From Thermoanaerobacterium sp. PSU-2 (GTDB lineage: Bacteria; Bacillota; Thermoanaerobacteria; Thermoanaerobacterales; Thermoanaerobacteraceae): a stretch of 64,000 nucleotides of DNA. Positions 1-8,523 of this stretch are shown piece by piece; position 1 is the stretch's first letter; every line of letters starts with the position of its first letter. A program made the translations under genes and the position numbers. The notes under the pieces were generated by a model. That model worked only from the letters and a program-made list of their open reading frames with translations. It was not told the DNA's origin and searched no databases. The stretch covers positions 1-64,000 of the forward strand of contig NZ_MSQD01000014.1 of assembly GCF_002102475.1 (NCBI RefSeq). Direction: 5' to 3'.

Positions 1-1055
1 TAGGTAGGCTAAAAACTAACAATTCTTCAGAAGTATACCCTACTACACTATTGTTTCAATTCCTTATAGGTAGGCTAAAAACCTGCGAGAGCTGCTTTAA
101 TGACTTGTTCATCACATGGTTTCAATTCCTTATAGGTAGGCTAAAAACCCAACCTATCACAAGAGCAGAGGCAGTGGCTCTCATGTTTCAATTCCTTATA
201 GGTAGGCTAAAAACACAATTGAAGATAAAAAACTTAAGAAACAAATTAGAGTTTCAATTCCTTATAGGTAGGCTAAAAACAATTGCAAATGTTGAATAGG
301 GCAATATTGATTGGAAGATGTTTCAATTCCTTATAGGTAGGCTAAAAACTAGCACGTCTTAAAGAGGGATATACAGTAGACCAAAGTTTCAATTCCTTAT
401 AGGTAGGCTAAAAACCCTTCTAAAACCTTGACCATGTTGCTATCATTTTTGATGTTTCAATTCCTTATAGGTAGGCTAAAAACATGCAGTTAGATATTCA
501 GTAGAAGCAGGCGCCAAAGGGTTTCAATTCCTTATAGGTAGGCTAAAAACATAAAACTATAAGACGAATAATTACCTGCATCTTGGTTTCAATTCCTTAT
601 AGGTAGGCTAAAAACCTGCCTCTGTATATACTACCATCTTTCCTAACATAGGTTTCAATTCCTTATAGGTAGGCTAAAAACGCTGTTTTGTCATCATCAA
701 AATAAAGTTCTTCAATGTTTCAATTCCTTATAGGTAGGCTAAAAACGTTTTTTTATAAAACTATTCTTTTATTGTAGTGTCAAGTTTCAATTCCTTATAG
801 GTAGGCTAAAAACTTATTTATTTCATACCTTTTTATTGTATCAATTTCAGTTTCAATTCCTTATAGGTAGGCTAAAAACTTTAAATGTATCACTATTTAT
901 ATTATTTTTATTTAAGTTTCAATTCCTTATAGGTAGGCTAAAAACACTAAATCTGGGGAAATGTTTAGTTTAAAAGATACTTGTTTCAATTCCTTATAGG
1001 TAGGCTAAAAACTATTTACACCTTCACCAACTATATATTCTTTGTCATGTTTCAA
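1..1055 (-). CRISPR. CRISPR array, leader-distal half (continues left of window, broken at right by element)
   Basis: The repeat is 30 bp; on the + strand it begins GTTTCAATTCC and ends GGCTAAAAAC. A partial repeat occupies 1-16. Full repeats start at 53, 119, 185, 251, 320, 386, 454, 521, 586, 652, 717, 784, 850, 916 and 983. A broken repeat (GTTTCAA only) lies at 1049-1055. This gives 16 spacers of about 35-39 nt. Read on the - strand the repeat ends ATTGAAAC, the usual 8-nt crRNA handle of type I-B/III systems, so transcription runs right to left. The repeats are essentially identical. The array extends beyond the left edge of the window. Confidence 0.98.
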
Positions 1056-1075
1056 CGAACTAATCTTGATTTTCC
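1049..1075 (+). other. attL: left element junction
   Basis: The host repeat stops after GTTTCAA (1049-1055) and element sequence CGAACTAATCTTGATTTTCC (1056-1075) follows. The reverse complement of this 20-nt arm matches 17 of 20 positions of the arm at the other end of the element (14986-15005). TGTTTCAA is shared by both junctions. Confidence 0.9.
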
Positions 1076-1115
1076 CTCAAGTATCGGTTTCCTGATTACC
1101 ATTAAAGCAGCCTAA
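1056..1115 (+). other. Orphaned 3' end of the integrase gene
   Basis: Joining the right end of the element (integrase frame through codon 586, ...SLFQ) to 1056 continues the same frame for 19 codons (RTNLDFPSSIGFLITIKAA) to a TAA at 1113-1115. In the excised circle the integrase would therefore be 605 residues with this tail. In the integrated state the segment has no start codon and is separated from its gene by the whole element. Confidence 0.8.
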
Positions 1116-1143
1116 CTAAAAATTGCCAAGGAGGTGTTGTCAG

Positions 1144-2454
1144 ATGTCAATTGATAACTGGAAAGAAGAATTTATCACCAGCGAGTTCGGACCGCTTTTG
1201 AAACGCACCAATACCAAGACCGGTGAGGTGCAGCTTTTTAGTCCAAGCGGTAAGCAGGTTGGTAACTCATTCTTCATTCCGGTACAAAAGGATGAAAACA
1301 GCGAGCTGGAAAATGTCAGACGGAGAGCATTGGAACAACTGAACCAGTACCCGCAGGAAGATGCCTTCGTTAAGTACGCTAAGGATAGCTTGGAAGATGC
1401 TCAGACGTTAGAGCGCATTGACAACTTGATGCGATTGCTCTTTCAACATTTTACCACTAAAGCCGTCAATACGGCTACTACTTCAAAATCTGAAAAGGAG
1501 GGGTCAGGTATGTGGGATGAGGTAAGAAAGCGTTACGAAACGGATGAGATATTCCGCAAGAAGGTTGATAAGGTTGCTAAGGAATGGCGAGCGTTGAGGG
1601 GTAACCGGAGTTCCTTTGAAAGTTACGTGGAGGTAGTCCTCCGCAACTACGAAGTATCAAAATCCGTTGCCAACGGCACATCATTCGCACGTTCCGATGA
1701 TGAAATCCTCCAGGGGCTTTTAGATTCCGTTAAGAAGGAGGTCGTCCAGAAAAATTTCCGGAGAGCTACTGCTCTCCAGAGAGAGGTTGAGGAGGGAAGT
1801 TACGATATGAACAATATCGCGCGGTTTCTAGAAGAAATCTACGGGCTGAAACGCCCGCCATTTACTGCTAACGACTTTACACGATTCTCTAAGGAGACGA
1901 AGGAGCGTTACGAACCCTACTCTTCAAGCATGTACCGTGCAGTAACGTTACAGGCCAAGGATTTGCAAGGACGGTTAAGCCAATGGTTAAAGGAATTGCC
2001 AAACGTCCTCAGCTATCGGGACAGGCTGACAGATACTGCTAAGGAGAAGGTTACTAAACAGCTAACCGATATTTTCTCCATGCTGATGACCGTGGGTACT
2101 CTAGACGATGCTACCGTTGATAAGATTTCTACGCCTACCCGTAAACGTGACGGTAACAGTTACACGCAGATGGAAATGGAAGAGTTCTTCAAGCGAGGAC
2201 AAGAACTAGCCAGCAACTGGTATACATTCGTTAAGAGAGTGCAAGTTTCTGTGGAAAAGGAGAAGTCCGAAAGGAGTTACCTCTCCGGTGACCTGAAAAC
2301 TTTGTCTAGCGTCGCACGCTGGCAGTATCCAGACAACATTCAACCAGACATTGAGAAGCGTGACGACAGTGATTTCTGGAGCAGCCTGTTCAGGACGCTA
2401 CCACCTAGTCACGAACTTAGTAAGCTGATTAACCAAAAAATCTTTAACGAGTAA
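1144..2454 (+). CDS. Hypothetical protein, 436 aa, helical, first gene of element
   Basis: The start is ATG 1144 because AAGGAGGTG (1128-1136) sits 7 nt upstream; an earlier in-frame TTG at 1123 would precede this ribosome site. The protein is charged and predicted largely helical by composition, with no signal peptide or membrane segment. A GxxW-type motif (EGSGMWDEVRKRY) near residue 125 is the only Gly-rich feature. I do not recognise a family. It leads a run of three closely spaced unknown genes at the left end of the element, so it may belong to an early operon. No function is assigned. Confidence 0.85.
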   Translation: MSIDNWKEEFITSEFGPLLKRTNTKTGEVQLFSPSGKQVGNSFFIPVQKDENSELENVRRRALEQLNQYPQEDAFVKYAKDSLEDAQTLERIDNLMRLLFQHFTTKAVNTATTSKSEKEGSGMWDEVRKRYETDEIFRKKVDKVAKEWRALRGNRSSFESYVEVVLRNYEVSKSVANGTSFARSDDEILQGLLDSVKKEVVQKNFRRATALQREVEEGSYDMNNIARFLEEIYGLKRPPFTANDFTRFSKETKERYEPYSSSMYRAVTLQAKDLQGRLSQWLKELPNVLSYRDRLTDTAKEKVTKQLTDIFSMLMTVGTLDDATVDKISTPTRKRDGNSYTQMEMEEFFKRGQELASNWYTFVKRVQVSVEKEKSERSYLSGDLKTLSSVARWQYPDNIQPDIEKRDDSDFWSSLFRTLPPSHELSKLINQKIFNE

Positions 2455-2473
2455 CAGAAGGGAGATGAATGCC

Positions 2474-2707
2474 ATGCTGCCGATTGCTTACTGGAATAAG
2501 TGGAACGAACTAATGAAAGACGAGTTGGCTGAAAGGCTATCTCGAACCTGTTTCGGGAATTTCGGATACGACTTTATCTGCGCCTTTGGTGACAACGAGT
2601 GGGAAGCTCTCTACCACTGCCCGTTGGGAATGCAGTGCTGTGAAGCAACCTACCACTACGATTTGGTACCAAGCCGAATCAAGAAACAATTGGAGAATGC
2701 CGGATAA
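2474..2707 (+). CDS. Small hypothetical protein, 77 aa, Cys-containing
   Basis: ATG 2474 is preferred over ATG 2465 because GGGAG (2460-2464) lies 9 nt before it and abuts the earlier ATG. The product is acidic and aromatic-rich with a C-x6-CC cluster (CPLGMQCC) near residue 55. Family unknown. It lies 19 nt after the preceding gene and 12 nt before the next, so the three are probably co-transcribed. Confidence 0.65.
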   Translation: MLPIAYWNKWNELMKDELAERLSRTCFGNFGYDFICAFGDNEWEALYHCPLGMQCCEATYHYDLVPSRIKKQLENAG

Positions 2708-2719
2708 GAGGTGAAATGC

Positions 2720-3295
2720 GTGACTGTCTACCACCAAGTAAACATCAATCTGATAGACGGAAGACCGCAGTTCGTATCGCCGTTTGTCAGCAGGTTGGGA
2801 GTTTCGCACACTTGTCCTACCTGTGGGAAAGAGTTGAAGCCGCTGACCTTCGAGGTCGGGAAGGTTACCGTGTCAGAGCACTTCCATCCAAGGGTTCCAG
2901 TAACCGATGACGATGGAGGAATCTACTCCTTCCCGACTAAGCTTCCTTTCCCACTATACGGTTTAGTTACGTTAAGAGGCCAGCCAGTCGGAGAAGTTCG
3001 TGAACAGCATGTACCTGGCATTCCAGTACCGATTCTTCAGAGTGAGGCGTTTCTCCCACAAAGCATCGAGCAAGTGTTCTGTGGCCTGTGCTATCGTCCG
3101 ATTGAAGTGGAAGTCATCCCTCTCTATCACTACCGTCAAATAGGGTTAATTCCCGTCTGTTGCCTAACGAGACCTCGAACGTTGCTAGAAGCTGTTTTCG
3201 CCCATCAGAGGTCTCGTTTTAATCTGAGAACAGTTGATGGAAGACTTATCGAGGTGATTAGAAATGCCACCCAAGAAGGGAACACCCGAATATGA
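2720..3295 (+). CDS. Hypothetical zinc-ribbon-like protein, 191 aa
   Basis: GTG 2720 is chosen since AAGAGGTG (2706-2713) is 6 nt upstream; an in-frame GTG at 2711 overlaps that site. Two pairs of cysteines are visible, CPTC near residue 32 and CGLC near residue 119, consistent with a zinc ribbon split over the protein. There are no transmembrane segments. The last 32 nt overlap the start of the repeat-nuclease gene downstream, suggesting translational coupling. Function unknown. Confidence 0.75.
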   Translation: MTVYHQVNINLIDGRPQFVSPFVSRLGVSHTCPTCGKELKPLTFEVGKVTVSEHFHPRVPVTDDDGGIYSFPTKLPFPLYGLVTLRGQPVGEVREQHVPGIPVPILQSEAFLPQSIEQVFCGLCYRPIEVEVIPLYHYRQIGLIPVCCLTRPRTLLEAVFAHQRSRFNLRTVDGRLIEVIRNATQEGNTRI

Positions 3296-4103
3296 GGCGT
3301 GGAGGAATTCTCCACAGTATGAGGAGTATCGTCAACGGATGAGGCAGCGGCGTCGAGATCCAGAGTTTCAAGAGAAGCTCCGTCAGGCTATGCAGTCAGA
3401 GGAGTTCCGAGCGAAGATGAGTCAAGCGGCAAAGAGACAATGGCAAGATGAGGCGCTCCGAGAGAAGCTCCGTCAAGAGATGCTCACAAGTGAGAGGTAT
3501 CGCCAATCAAGACAGTTTATGCAGTCCGAAGAGTATCGAGAGAAGCTCCGTCAAGCAATGCTGCAGAGCGAGAAGTATCGTCAAGCAATGCAGTCCGAAG
3601 AATACAGAAAGAAGAAGAGTCAAGCAATGCTGCAGAGCGAGAGTTTTCAGCAAATGATGAAAGAGCGTTGGCAGGATGAGGCGTTTCGAGAGAAGATGCA
3701 TCAAGTACGTCAGTCCGAAGAGTTCCGAGAGAAGCTTCGTCAAGCACTTCAAGAACTCTGGCAAGACCCAGACTACGCACGCAAAGCTCTCACGCAGCAC
3801 CTCCGACAAACTCGTCCGGAGAAGCTTATAGAACAACGCCTCAACGAACTTTTCCCTGGAGAGTACAAGTACGTTGGAGACGGGCAACTCATCATCGGTG
3901 GGAAATGTCCGGACTTTGCAAATGTCAACGGTAAGAAAAAGCTAATCGAGGTCTTCGGAGACTACTGGCACGAAGGTCAGGACCCACAGGAGAGAATCGA
4001 GTTTTTCCGTCAGTACGGTTTCGACTGCTTGGTCATCTGGGAGTCTGAGTTAGAAGACATTACTACTGTGGTAGAGAAGCTAGTTGAGTTTCACCGAGTT
4101 TGA
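3264..4103 (+). CDS. NUMOD3-like repeat protein with Vsr/EDxHD-type endonuclease domain
   Basis: Residues 1-15 (MPPKKGTPEYEAWRNS) lead into about 11 tandem units of roughly 13-14 residues of the form QSEEYREKLRQAM, resembling NUMOD3 DNA-binding modules of homing endonucleases. The last ~95 residues form a PD-(D/E)xK-like domain: CPDF, then KKLIEVFGDYWHEG, then VIWESELED, the pattern of very-short-patch-repair-like and EDxHD (I-Bth0305I-type) nucleases. It probably cleaves DNA sequence-specifically, either as a free-standing homing endonuclease or a mismatch-type nuclease. The number of NUMOD-like units is unusually high, and the underlying DNA is repetitive too. The start ATG has GAGGTGATTA upstream. 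The nuclease fold call is by motif only. Confidence 0.75.
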   Translation: MPPKKGTPEYEAWRNSPQYEEYRQRMRQRRRDPEFQEKLRQAMQSEEFRAKMSQAAKRQWQDEALREKLRQEMLTSERYRQSRQFMQSEEYREKLRQAMLQSEKYRQAMQSEEYRKKKSQAMLQSESFQQMMKERWQDEAFREKMHQVRQSEEFREKLRQALQELWQDPDYARKALTQHLRQTRPEKLIEQRLNELFPGEYKYVGDGQLIIGGKCPDFANVNGKKKLIEVFGDYWHEGQDPQERIEFFRQYGFDCLVIWESELEDITTVVEKLVEFHRV

Positions 4104-4137
4104 CCGTCACTGATGGAATTTTTTTCTCCTCCAGAAA

Positions 4138-4178
4138 AAAGTTGCTCTCTATAAAGTTCCGTTGGTGTAACCTAAAAT
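4138..4178 (+). promoter_or_regulatory. Element promoter box A (AAAGTT-N9-AAAGTT-N14-TAAAAT)
   Basis: AAAGTT at 4138-4143 and 4153-4158, then 14 nt, then TAAAAT at 4173-4178, upstream of the gene at 4211. The same layout occurs at 8009-8049 and, in part, at 12973-12998. No TTGACA-like -35 is present. Confidence 0.6.
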
Positions 4179-4210
4179 TTTATCCATAAGGAAGCTAAGG
4201 AGGTGAGATA

Positions 4211-4687
4211 GTGCCTCTACCTAAGAAAGGAACACCAGAATATGAGGCTTGGCGTAACTCTCCAGCCTACGAGGAGTGGCGAAAGACGACGAGTCAAGTA
4301 GTAAAGGACCTCTGGCAAGACCCGAACTCAAAGTTACGTCAAGCAAGGCAATCAGACGAATATCGAGAAAAACATCGTCAGAGGATGCTGAAGCAGTGGC
4401 AAGAGCCGAACTCAAAGATTCGACAAGTCTGCCAGTCAGAAGAGTTCCGAGAGAAGGTAAGACAAGCAATAAAAGAAGCGATGCAAGACCCAGAGGTGAG
4501 GGCTCGGCAGAGCGAAAGCGTGAAACAAGCTTGGCAAAATCCAGAAATACGTGAGAAGTATCTGAGCTTTCTCCGTGACCCGGAAGCTAACAAAGAACGT
4601 AGGAAACGCATCTCTGAAGGAATGCGAAAAAGCTCAAAACGTATTGGCAGACCACCTAAAGGAGGCGAGACGGAATGTTCTGGCTGA
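4211..4687 (+). CDS. NUMOD3-like repeat protein without nuclease domain, 158 aa
   Basis: GTG start with AAGGAGGTGAG just upstream. The N-terminus (KKGTPEYEAWRNSP) is nearly the same as that of the repeat nuclease 100 bp upstream, and several QSDEYREK/QDPEVRARQ units follow. The C-terminus ends in a basic stretch (KSSKRIGRPPKGG) with an AT-hook-like GRPPK. There is no PD-(D/E)xK domain. It is a paralogue that is either a truncated nuclease or a DNA-binding partner of the first. It has its own promoter-like box (4138-4178), which favours a separate role over simple decay. Confidence 0.75.
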   Translation: MPLPKKGTPEYEAWRNSPAYEEWRKTTSQVVKDLWQDPNSKLRQARQSDEYREKHRQRMLKQWQEPNSKIRQVCQSEEFREKVRQAIKEAMQDPEVRARQSESVKQAWQNPEIREKYLSFLRDPEANKERRKRISEGMRKSSKRIGRPPKGGETECSG

Positions 4688-4761
4688 TTTGGTCGCTGGT
4701 AACTTTGTCGGTAATTGGGAATGGCTACCTTTACTTAAAAGAAAGCAAAACCACAAGTTAG
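4675..4761 (+). CDS. Possible 28-aa single-span membrane peptide
   Basis: ATG 4675 has AAAGGAGG (4658-4665) 9 nt upstream and overlaps the end of the preceding gene in another frame. The product, MFWLIWSLVTLSVIGNGYLY followed by LKESKTTS, is one hydrophobic helix with a short polar tail. The strong ribosome site and composition are the only support; it could be chance. Confidence 0.4.
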   Translation: MFWLIWSLVTLSVIGNGYLYLKESKTTS

Positions 4762-4880
4762 TACGTCAAAATATCGTTGGATTAACGTTTATAAGCCTCT
4801 ATGCACCTAGGAACTTATTTCGTCAACTATTTTTATACGTGGAAAGAAAAACCAACTAAATTTAAGGAGGTTTGATAACT

Positions 4881-5189
4881 ATGCAACGAGAGCCTTTCTA
4901 CACGAAGGACTTGCATTTCGCTGCTTACCTAATGTTGAACGGTTATAAGCCGGAAATCAGAGTTCCGTTTCCTGGAGCAAAGAAAGTAATGTTCCTTTAC
5001 CCAGAAGCAGACTTCTCCACCCTGCGGGACTTGCGAACGAGGTTCGAGGGTGACAAAAACCTGACCGTAAACCTGTTCGACTACGTTAGAGCGATGCGGG
5101 AGCTAGGAGACCGCATTAACTACATTAAACGAGAAACATTGAAGAAGGAGGCTGGTCAAAATGACCACAGCGAGGGTACTGGAATGTAA
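4881..5189 (+). CDS. DUF5659-like small protein, 102 aa
   Basis: AAGGAGG (4864-4870) precedes ATG 4881 by 10 nt. The pattern FYTKDLHFAAYLMLNGYKP, then KVMFLYPEAD, then a C-terminal NLFDYVRAMRELGDRI, agrees with my memory of DUF5659 proteins encoded in Firmicute plasmids, phages and integrative elements next to replication genes. It overlaps the replication protein by 29 nt, so the two are probably translated together. The exact role is unknown. Confidence 0.65.
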   Translation: MQREPFYTKDLHFAAYLMLNGYKPEIRVPFPGAKKVMFLYPEADFSTLRDLRTRFEGDKNLTVNLFDYVRAMRELGDRINYIKRETLKKEAGQNDHSEGTGM

Positions 5190-7611
5190 CGTTCAGGATA
5201 ACTTACAGCTATTACTTTCACCACTTTCGATGGAAGACTTGAAGCGTAGCGGACTAAATGAAGAGACCATTAAGAAGATGGGTGTCAGGGATGCTACAGA
5301 TGTAGAGAGAAACTTGACTCCTTTCCCACAAAGCACCGGCTACGTCATTCCGTATTTCGATAAGGACGGAAATCCCATTTATGACAGGCTCATTACTGGC
5401 GAAAAGGAGCAAATCCCTTTCTTCCGTATTCGCTACCATCAACCGCCTATCAATTCCGAAGGAAAACAGGTTAAGTACGCTCAGCCAAAGGACAGTGGCG
5501 TTCACGTCTATGTTCTGCCGGAAGTCTGGAAGATAGCCAAAGATACTTCTAAGCCTCTCGTCATAGTGGAGGGCGAAAAGAAAGCTGCGAAAGCAGTACA
5601 AGAAGGCATTCCCGCCATTGCCCTTGGTGGCGTCAATAACGTTAGGCACGGTAAGTACAAAATCAAGCCGAGCGAAATTGGAGAAAGCAAGAGAGGTTTT
5701 ATCACTTTTACGATAAAGGATGCGGAGGCTATCCAGTTGCTGGAAGAACACGTAGCTCCAGAACTTCTCGAATTTGACTGGAGACAGCGGACAGTTTACA
5801 TTGTCTTCGATAGTGATTCATCAACTGGCTTTCCAGTCAAGGAGCAAGTCCAGCAAGCCGCCTTTGATTTCGCTTTCTGGCTGTTCAAACGGGGTGCTGA
5901 TGTAAGGCAGGTCATTCTGCCTCCTCCGGAAAAGGAAGGAAAAAAGGTTGGACTGGATGACTTCCTGCTTACCCACACCGCTAACGATTTTTGGGAATTG
6001 GCTAAACAGGCTCGATTTCCGATACAACCGCAACTGCGTAGCTGGCTGCAAAGACACTTAAGAAAACGAGGGCTAAACCGGGACGATTACGAAATGGCAG
6101 CCACAGCAATAGTAGCCGACCTAGATTATGAAGGACGGCGTTATCGTGATGAGGCGGATAACAGAAAGTTCTACTACTTCGATGGGAAAGAGAAACTTCT
6201 TTACGAAGTAGATTGGACTGAAAATGCAAATGCCTTCCGGGTTGGAGAGTTTGCGGAGCTAATCACAGCTAAATACGGTATTGGAACCGCCGATAGAGAG
6301 GTCATAAACCGGCTATCAACAGTTTTCATACAAGGCTGCCCTCGGGTGAGGATTCGTAAGGTTTCTTATGTGAACGAACCGCCGAAAGTACCAACGGACG
6401 TTCTATACGTTCAGCTTAGCGACTCGGCAGTTGCGAGGGTGACTAAGAATACTATCACTTTGGAGGATAACGGTGTTGACGGCGTGCTGTTCAAAAAAGG
6501 AATCGTTAAGCCAGCTAAGATAGACTTCCAGAACTTACCTTCACAACCAAAAAGGTTATGGCGTCAGGTAGTGGATACTCTCAACCTTGACAGTCATTCC
6601 ATTTTTACAGATGAAGAACAAAGAACACTGCTTGAAGTCCTCTGCTACCTCTCTCCTCTTTTCCGGGACTGGAGAGGATTGGAGTTGCCAGTGGAAATGG
6701 CTATCGGTGAAGCTGGGTCAGGGAAATCTCGCTTTTACTACGTTCGGACAGGAGTTCTTGTTGGAGAGATAGGCGTTGGAGTCACTCCAAGGGACTTGCA
6801 AGAGTTGAGAACTTTCCTTGCCAGCGCCCGTGGGATTTACGTATTTGATAACGTCAGACCAGGCAGCTTGAGAAACTACCGGGAGCAATTCGAGGAAGAA
6901 ATCGCCAGGGCTGTCACGCTAAAGAAAATTCAATACCGTCCTCTCTATTCCAACACAGACGTAACCGTTAAGACAGACTGCACTTTCGCTATTACTGCTA
7001 CTCGTCTACCCATCCACGCTTCAGATTTGATGGAGCGGTCGTTAGTTTTCAGATTCAAAAAGATACCGGAAGGTCAAAAGGTAGACGACTGGGAGTGGAA
7101 GGTACTATACGACAACCCTGGTCGGGAAGCATTGCTAACTGATATGCTCGTTGCCGCTCAACGCTTCTTCCAGCTTGTCGATACAAAGTTTGAAGCCTAC
7201 CGGCGTAAGAGTGTACGTCTTGAGGGTTTCGAGAGGGCACTGCTACTGATGGCAGAGGCTCTTGATGAAAGCAGGCAGCTACTCTCTACCATGGAGTCTG
7301 TTGTTGACAAGTTGCCAGAGGTGATACGGCAGACGCAGTACCAAGCAGATAACGCATTGATGGTTCTAAGGGAATTTGCGGAGCAGCGAAGACAAGAAAT
7401 AGAAGCAGGACAGAAGAAACCAATTTTCCAGCTTAGAGAAATTACTGATTGGGTTCTGGCCAACTCCAATGGCCCAAGTACCATTCCGTATCCCTTCCAT
7501 AATCCGCAGGAACTTGCTGGCTACATTCGGGAGCAGGAGGAGCTGGTAGCAGAAGTTACTGGAATTCGAGTTCACCGAAGAGACCCGAACACTACTTATT
7601 ACACCTGCTAA
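5161..7611 (+). CDS. TOPRIM/DUF3854-like and P-loop helicase replication protein, 816 aa
   Basis: The N-terminal third has a TOPRIM-type domain: LVIVEGEKKAAKA (catalytic Glu) near residue 135, GIPAIALGGVNNV, and VYIVFDSDS (DxD) near residue 215, as in DUF3854-type primases. The C-terminal half has a Walker A (GEAGSGKS) near residue 520 and a Walker B-like IYVFDN near residue 560, followed by a helicase core. It is best read as the element's replication initiator/primase-helicase. The 475-bp GCTAGC-rich region directly downstream is a candidate origin. ATG 5161 has GAAGGAGGCTGGTCAAA before it. Confidence 0.8.
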   Translation: MTTARVLECNVQDNLQLLLSPLSMEDLKRSGLNEETIKKMGVRDATDVERNLTPFPQSTGYVIPYFDKDGNPIYDRLITGEKEQIPFFRIRYHQPPINSEGKQVKYAQPKDSGVHVYVLPEVWKIAKDTSKPLVIVEGEKKAAKAVQEGIPAIALGGVNNVRHGKYKIKPSEIGESKRGFITFTIKDAEAIQLLEEHVAPELLEFDWRQRTVYIVFDSDSSTGFPVKEQVQQAAFDFAFWLFKRGADVRQVILPPPEKEGKKVGLDDFLLTHTANDFWELAKQARFPIQPQLRSWLQRHLRKRGLNRDDYEMAATAIVADLDYEGRRYRDEADNRKFYYFDGKEKLLYEVDWTENANAFRVGEFAELITAKYGIGTADREVINRLSTVFIQGCPRVRIRKVSYVNEPPKVPTDVLYVQLSDSAVARVTKNTITLEDNGVDGVLFKKGIVKPAKIDFQNLPSQPKRLWRQVVDTLNLDSHSIFTDEEQRTLLEVLCYLSPLFRDWRGLELPVEMAIGEAGSGKSRFYYVRTGVLVGEIGVGVTPRDLQELRTFLASARGIYVFDNVRPGSLRNYREQFEEEIARAVTLKKIQYRPLYSNTDVTVKTDCTFAITATRLPIHASDLMERSLVFRFKKIPEGQKVDDWEWKVLYDNPGREALLTDMLVAAQRFFQLVDTKFEAYRRKSVRLEGFERALLLMAEALDESRQLLSTMESVVDKLPEVIRQTQYQADNALMVLREFAEQRRQEIEAGQKKPIFQLREITDWVLANSNGPSTIPYPFHNPQELAGYIREQEELVAEVTGIRVHRRDPNTTYYTC

Positions 7612-7679
7612 AAACCACCTCTCATTTAAGCTCAACTAAGCGATAATGCTTGGCTGGGCTTTTCTGTTGGTTCCCACGC

Positions 7680-7960
7680 CTAGCTTTGCTAGCATCGAAG
7701 CTAGCTAAGCTAGCACGAAGCTAGCAATCGAAAATCCAATAAAATCAATAGTTTGCGGCGTTTTTGCTAGCTTTTTTAGCTTTTTTAGCATATTCCTTTA
7801 TATGGAATTTTTTAAGAGAGGTGTTTATAAAAACTATATATAGAGATATACCAAAAAACCTAAGATAGCTAGGCACGAATCGTAAAATACTTGCAAATAG
7901 TAGATTTGCCGTTGCTAGCTTCGAGCTAGCGGGAGCTAGCCCTAAGCTAGCAAAGCTAAC
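7680..7960. repeat. GCTAGC iteron-like clusters around AT-rich core; candidate replication origin
   Basis: Nine perfect GCTAGC palindromes start at 7688, 7700, 7709, 7720, 7766, 7914, 7925, 7935 and 7946, plus GCTAAC at 7955. Within each cluster the spacing is mostly 9-12 bp, about one helical turn. Between the clusters lies an AT-rich stretch (about 7775-7860, including TATATATAGAGATATA). This fills the gene-free gap 7612-8086 right after the replication protein. Iterons plus an AT-rich unwinding region is the layout of theta-type origins; a partition site is the alternative. Confidence 0.6.
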
Positions 7961-8008
7961 AATAAACTCCTCTGTTACAACGACTGTTTCTTCCTCTTCC
8001 GAAGTAAA

Positions 8009-8049
8009 AAAGTTCCTCCCTATAAAGTTCCTGTCAAGCCATTTATAAT
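8009..8049 (+). promoter_or_regulatory. Element promoter box B (AAAGTT-N9-AAAGTT-N14-TATAAT)
   Basis: AAAGTT at 8009-8014 and 8024-8029, 14 nt, then TATAAT at 8044-8049, ahead of the gene starting at 8087. Same half-site spacing (15 bp) and same distance to the -10 as box A. Confidence 0.65.
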
Positions 8050-8086
8050 TTAATCATTAACAATAAATGGTAGGGAGTGAGATTAT

Positions 8087-8518
8087 ATGAGTAATTCCAC
8101 TTATGAAGAATTCTTGAAGGAAATCGAATATCAAGACCAGCGATGGAGCAACCAGCAGTATGCTATTCTAATTGAGGTCATGCCGTGGGTTACGAATTAC
8201 GACCAGGAGCTTTGGGATACCATCTGTGCTTCATACTATCACGATATTGATGAACTACCGGAAGCACCATTATTTGTTGTTGATGGTAGAACATATAAGT
8301 GGCACAAAGACGTGATGGATGCTCTCGGAGACGGTTTCGCTATGAAGATGTTACCAATTATGCTAGAACTAGGAGCGACAGTCCGACCAACTTACTACAT
8401 CAACTCTCTGGACGAAAGAGTCCGCTATTTCTTCGACGTTATCGTCCCTCGGCACGAGAAACGGCAGTTCCTAGACAAATTCTTCGATGCCGTCCGACGT
8501 AGAAACTTGAGGAGGTGA
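8087..8518 (+). CDS. Hypothetical protein, 143 aa
   Basis: ATG 8087 follows TAGGGAGTGAG and promoter box B. The protein is acidic and Trp/Tyr-rich at the N-terminus and ends in an Arg-rich tail (DAVRRRNLRR). No cysteines form a metal site, and there is no signal peptide or membrane helix. I do not recognise the family. It heads a tight run of three small genes (8087-9190) ending at a clear terminator. Confidence 0.75.
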   Translation: MSNSTYEEFLKEIEYQDQRWSNQQYAILIEVMPWVTNYDQELWDTICASYYHDIDELPEAPLFVVDGRTYKWHKDVMDALGDGFAMKMLPIMLELGATVRPTYYINSLDERVRYFFDVIVPRHEKRQFLDKFFDAVRRRNLRR

Positions 8519-8523
8519 TTAGT

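Noticed and set aside
51..299. Open frame with repeated FQFLIGRLKT
   Set aside because: This is the CRISPR repeat read in one frame; repeats and spacers explain it fully.
4575..4859. 94-aa frame after the second repeat protein
   Set aside because: It begins inside the repeat gene in another frame without a ribosome site; the 28-aa frame at 4675 has one.
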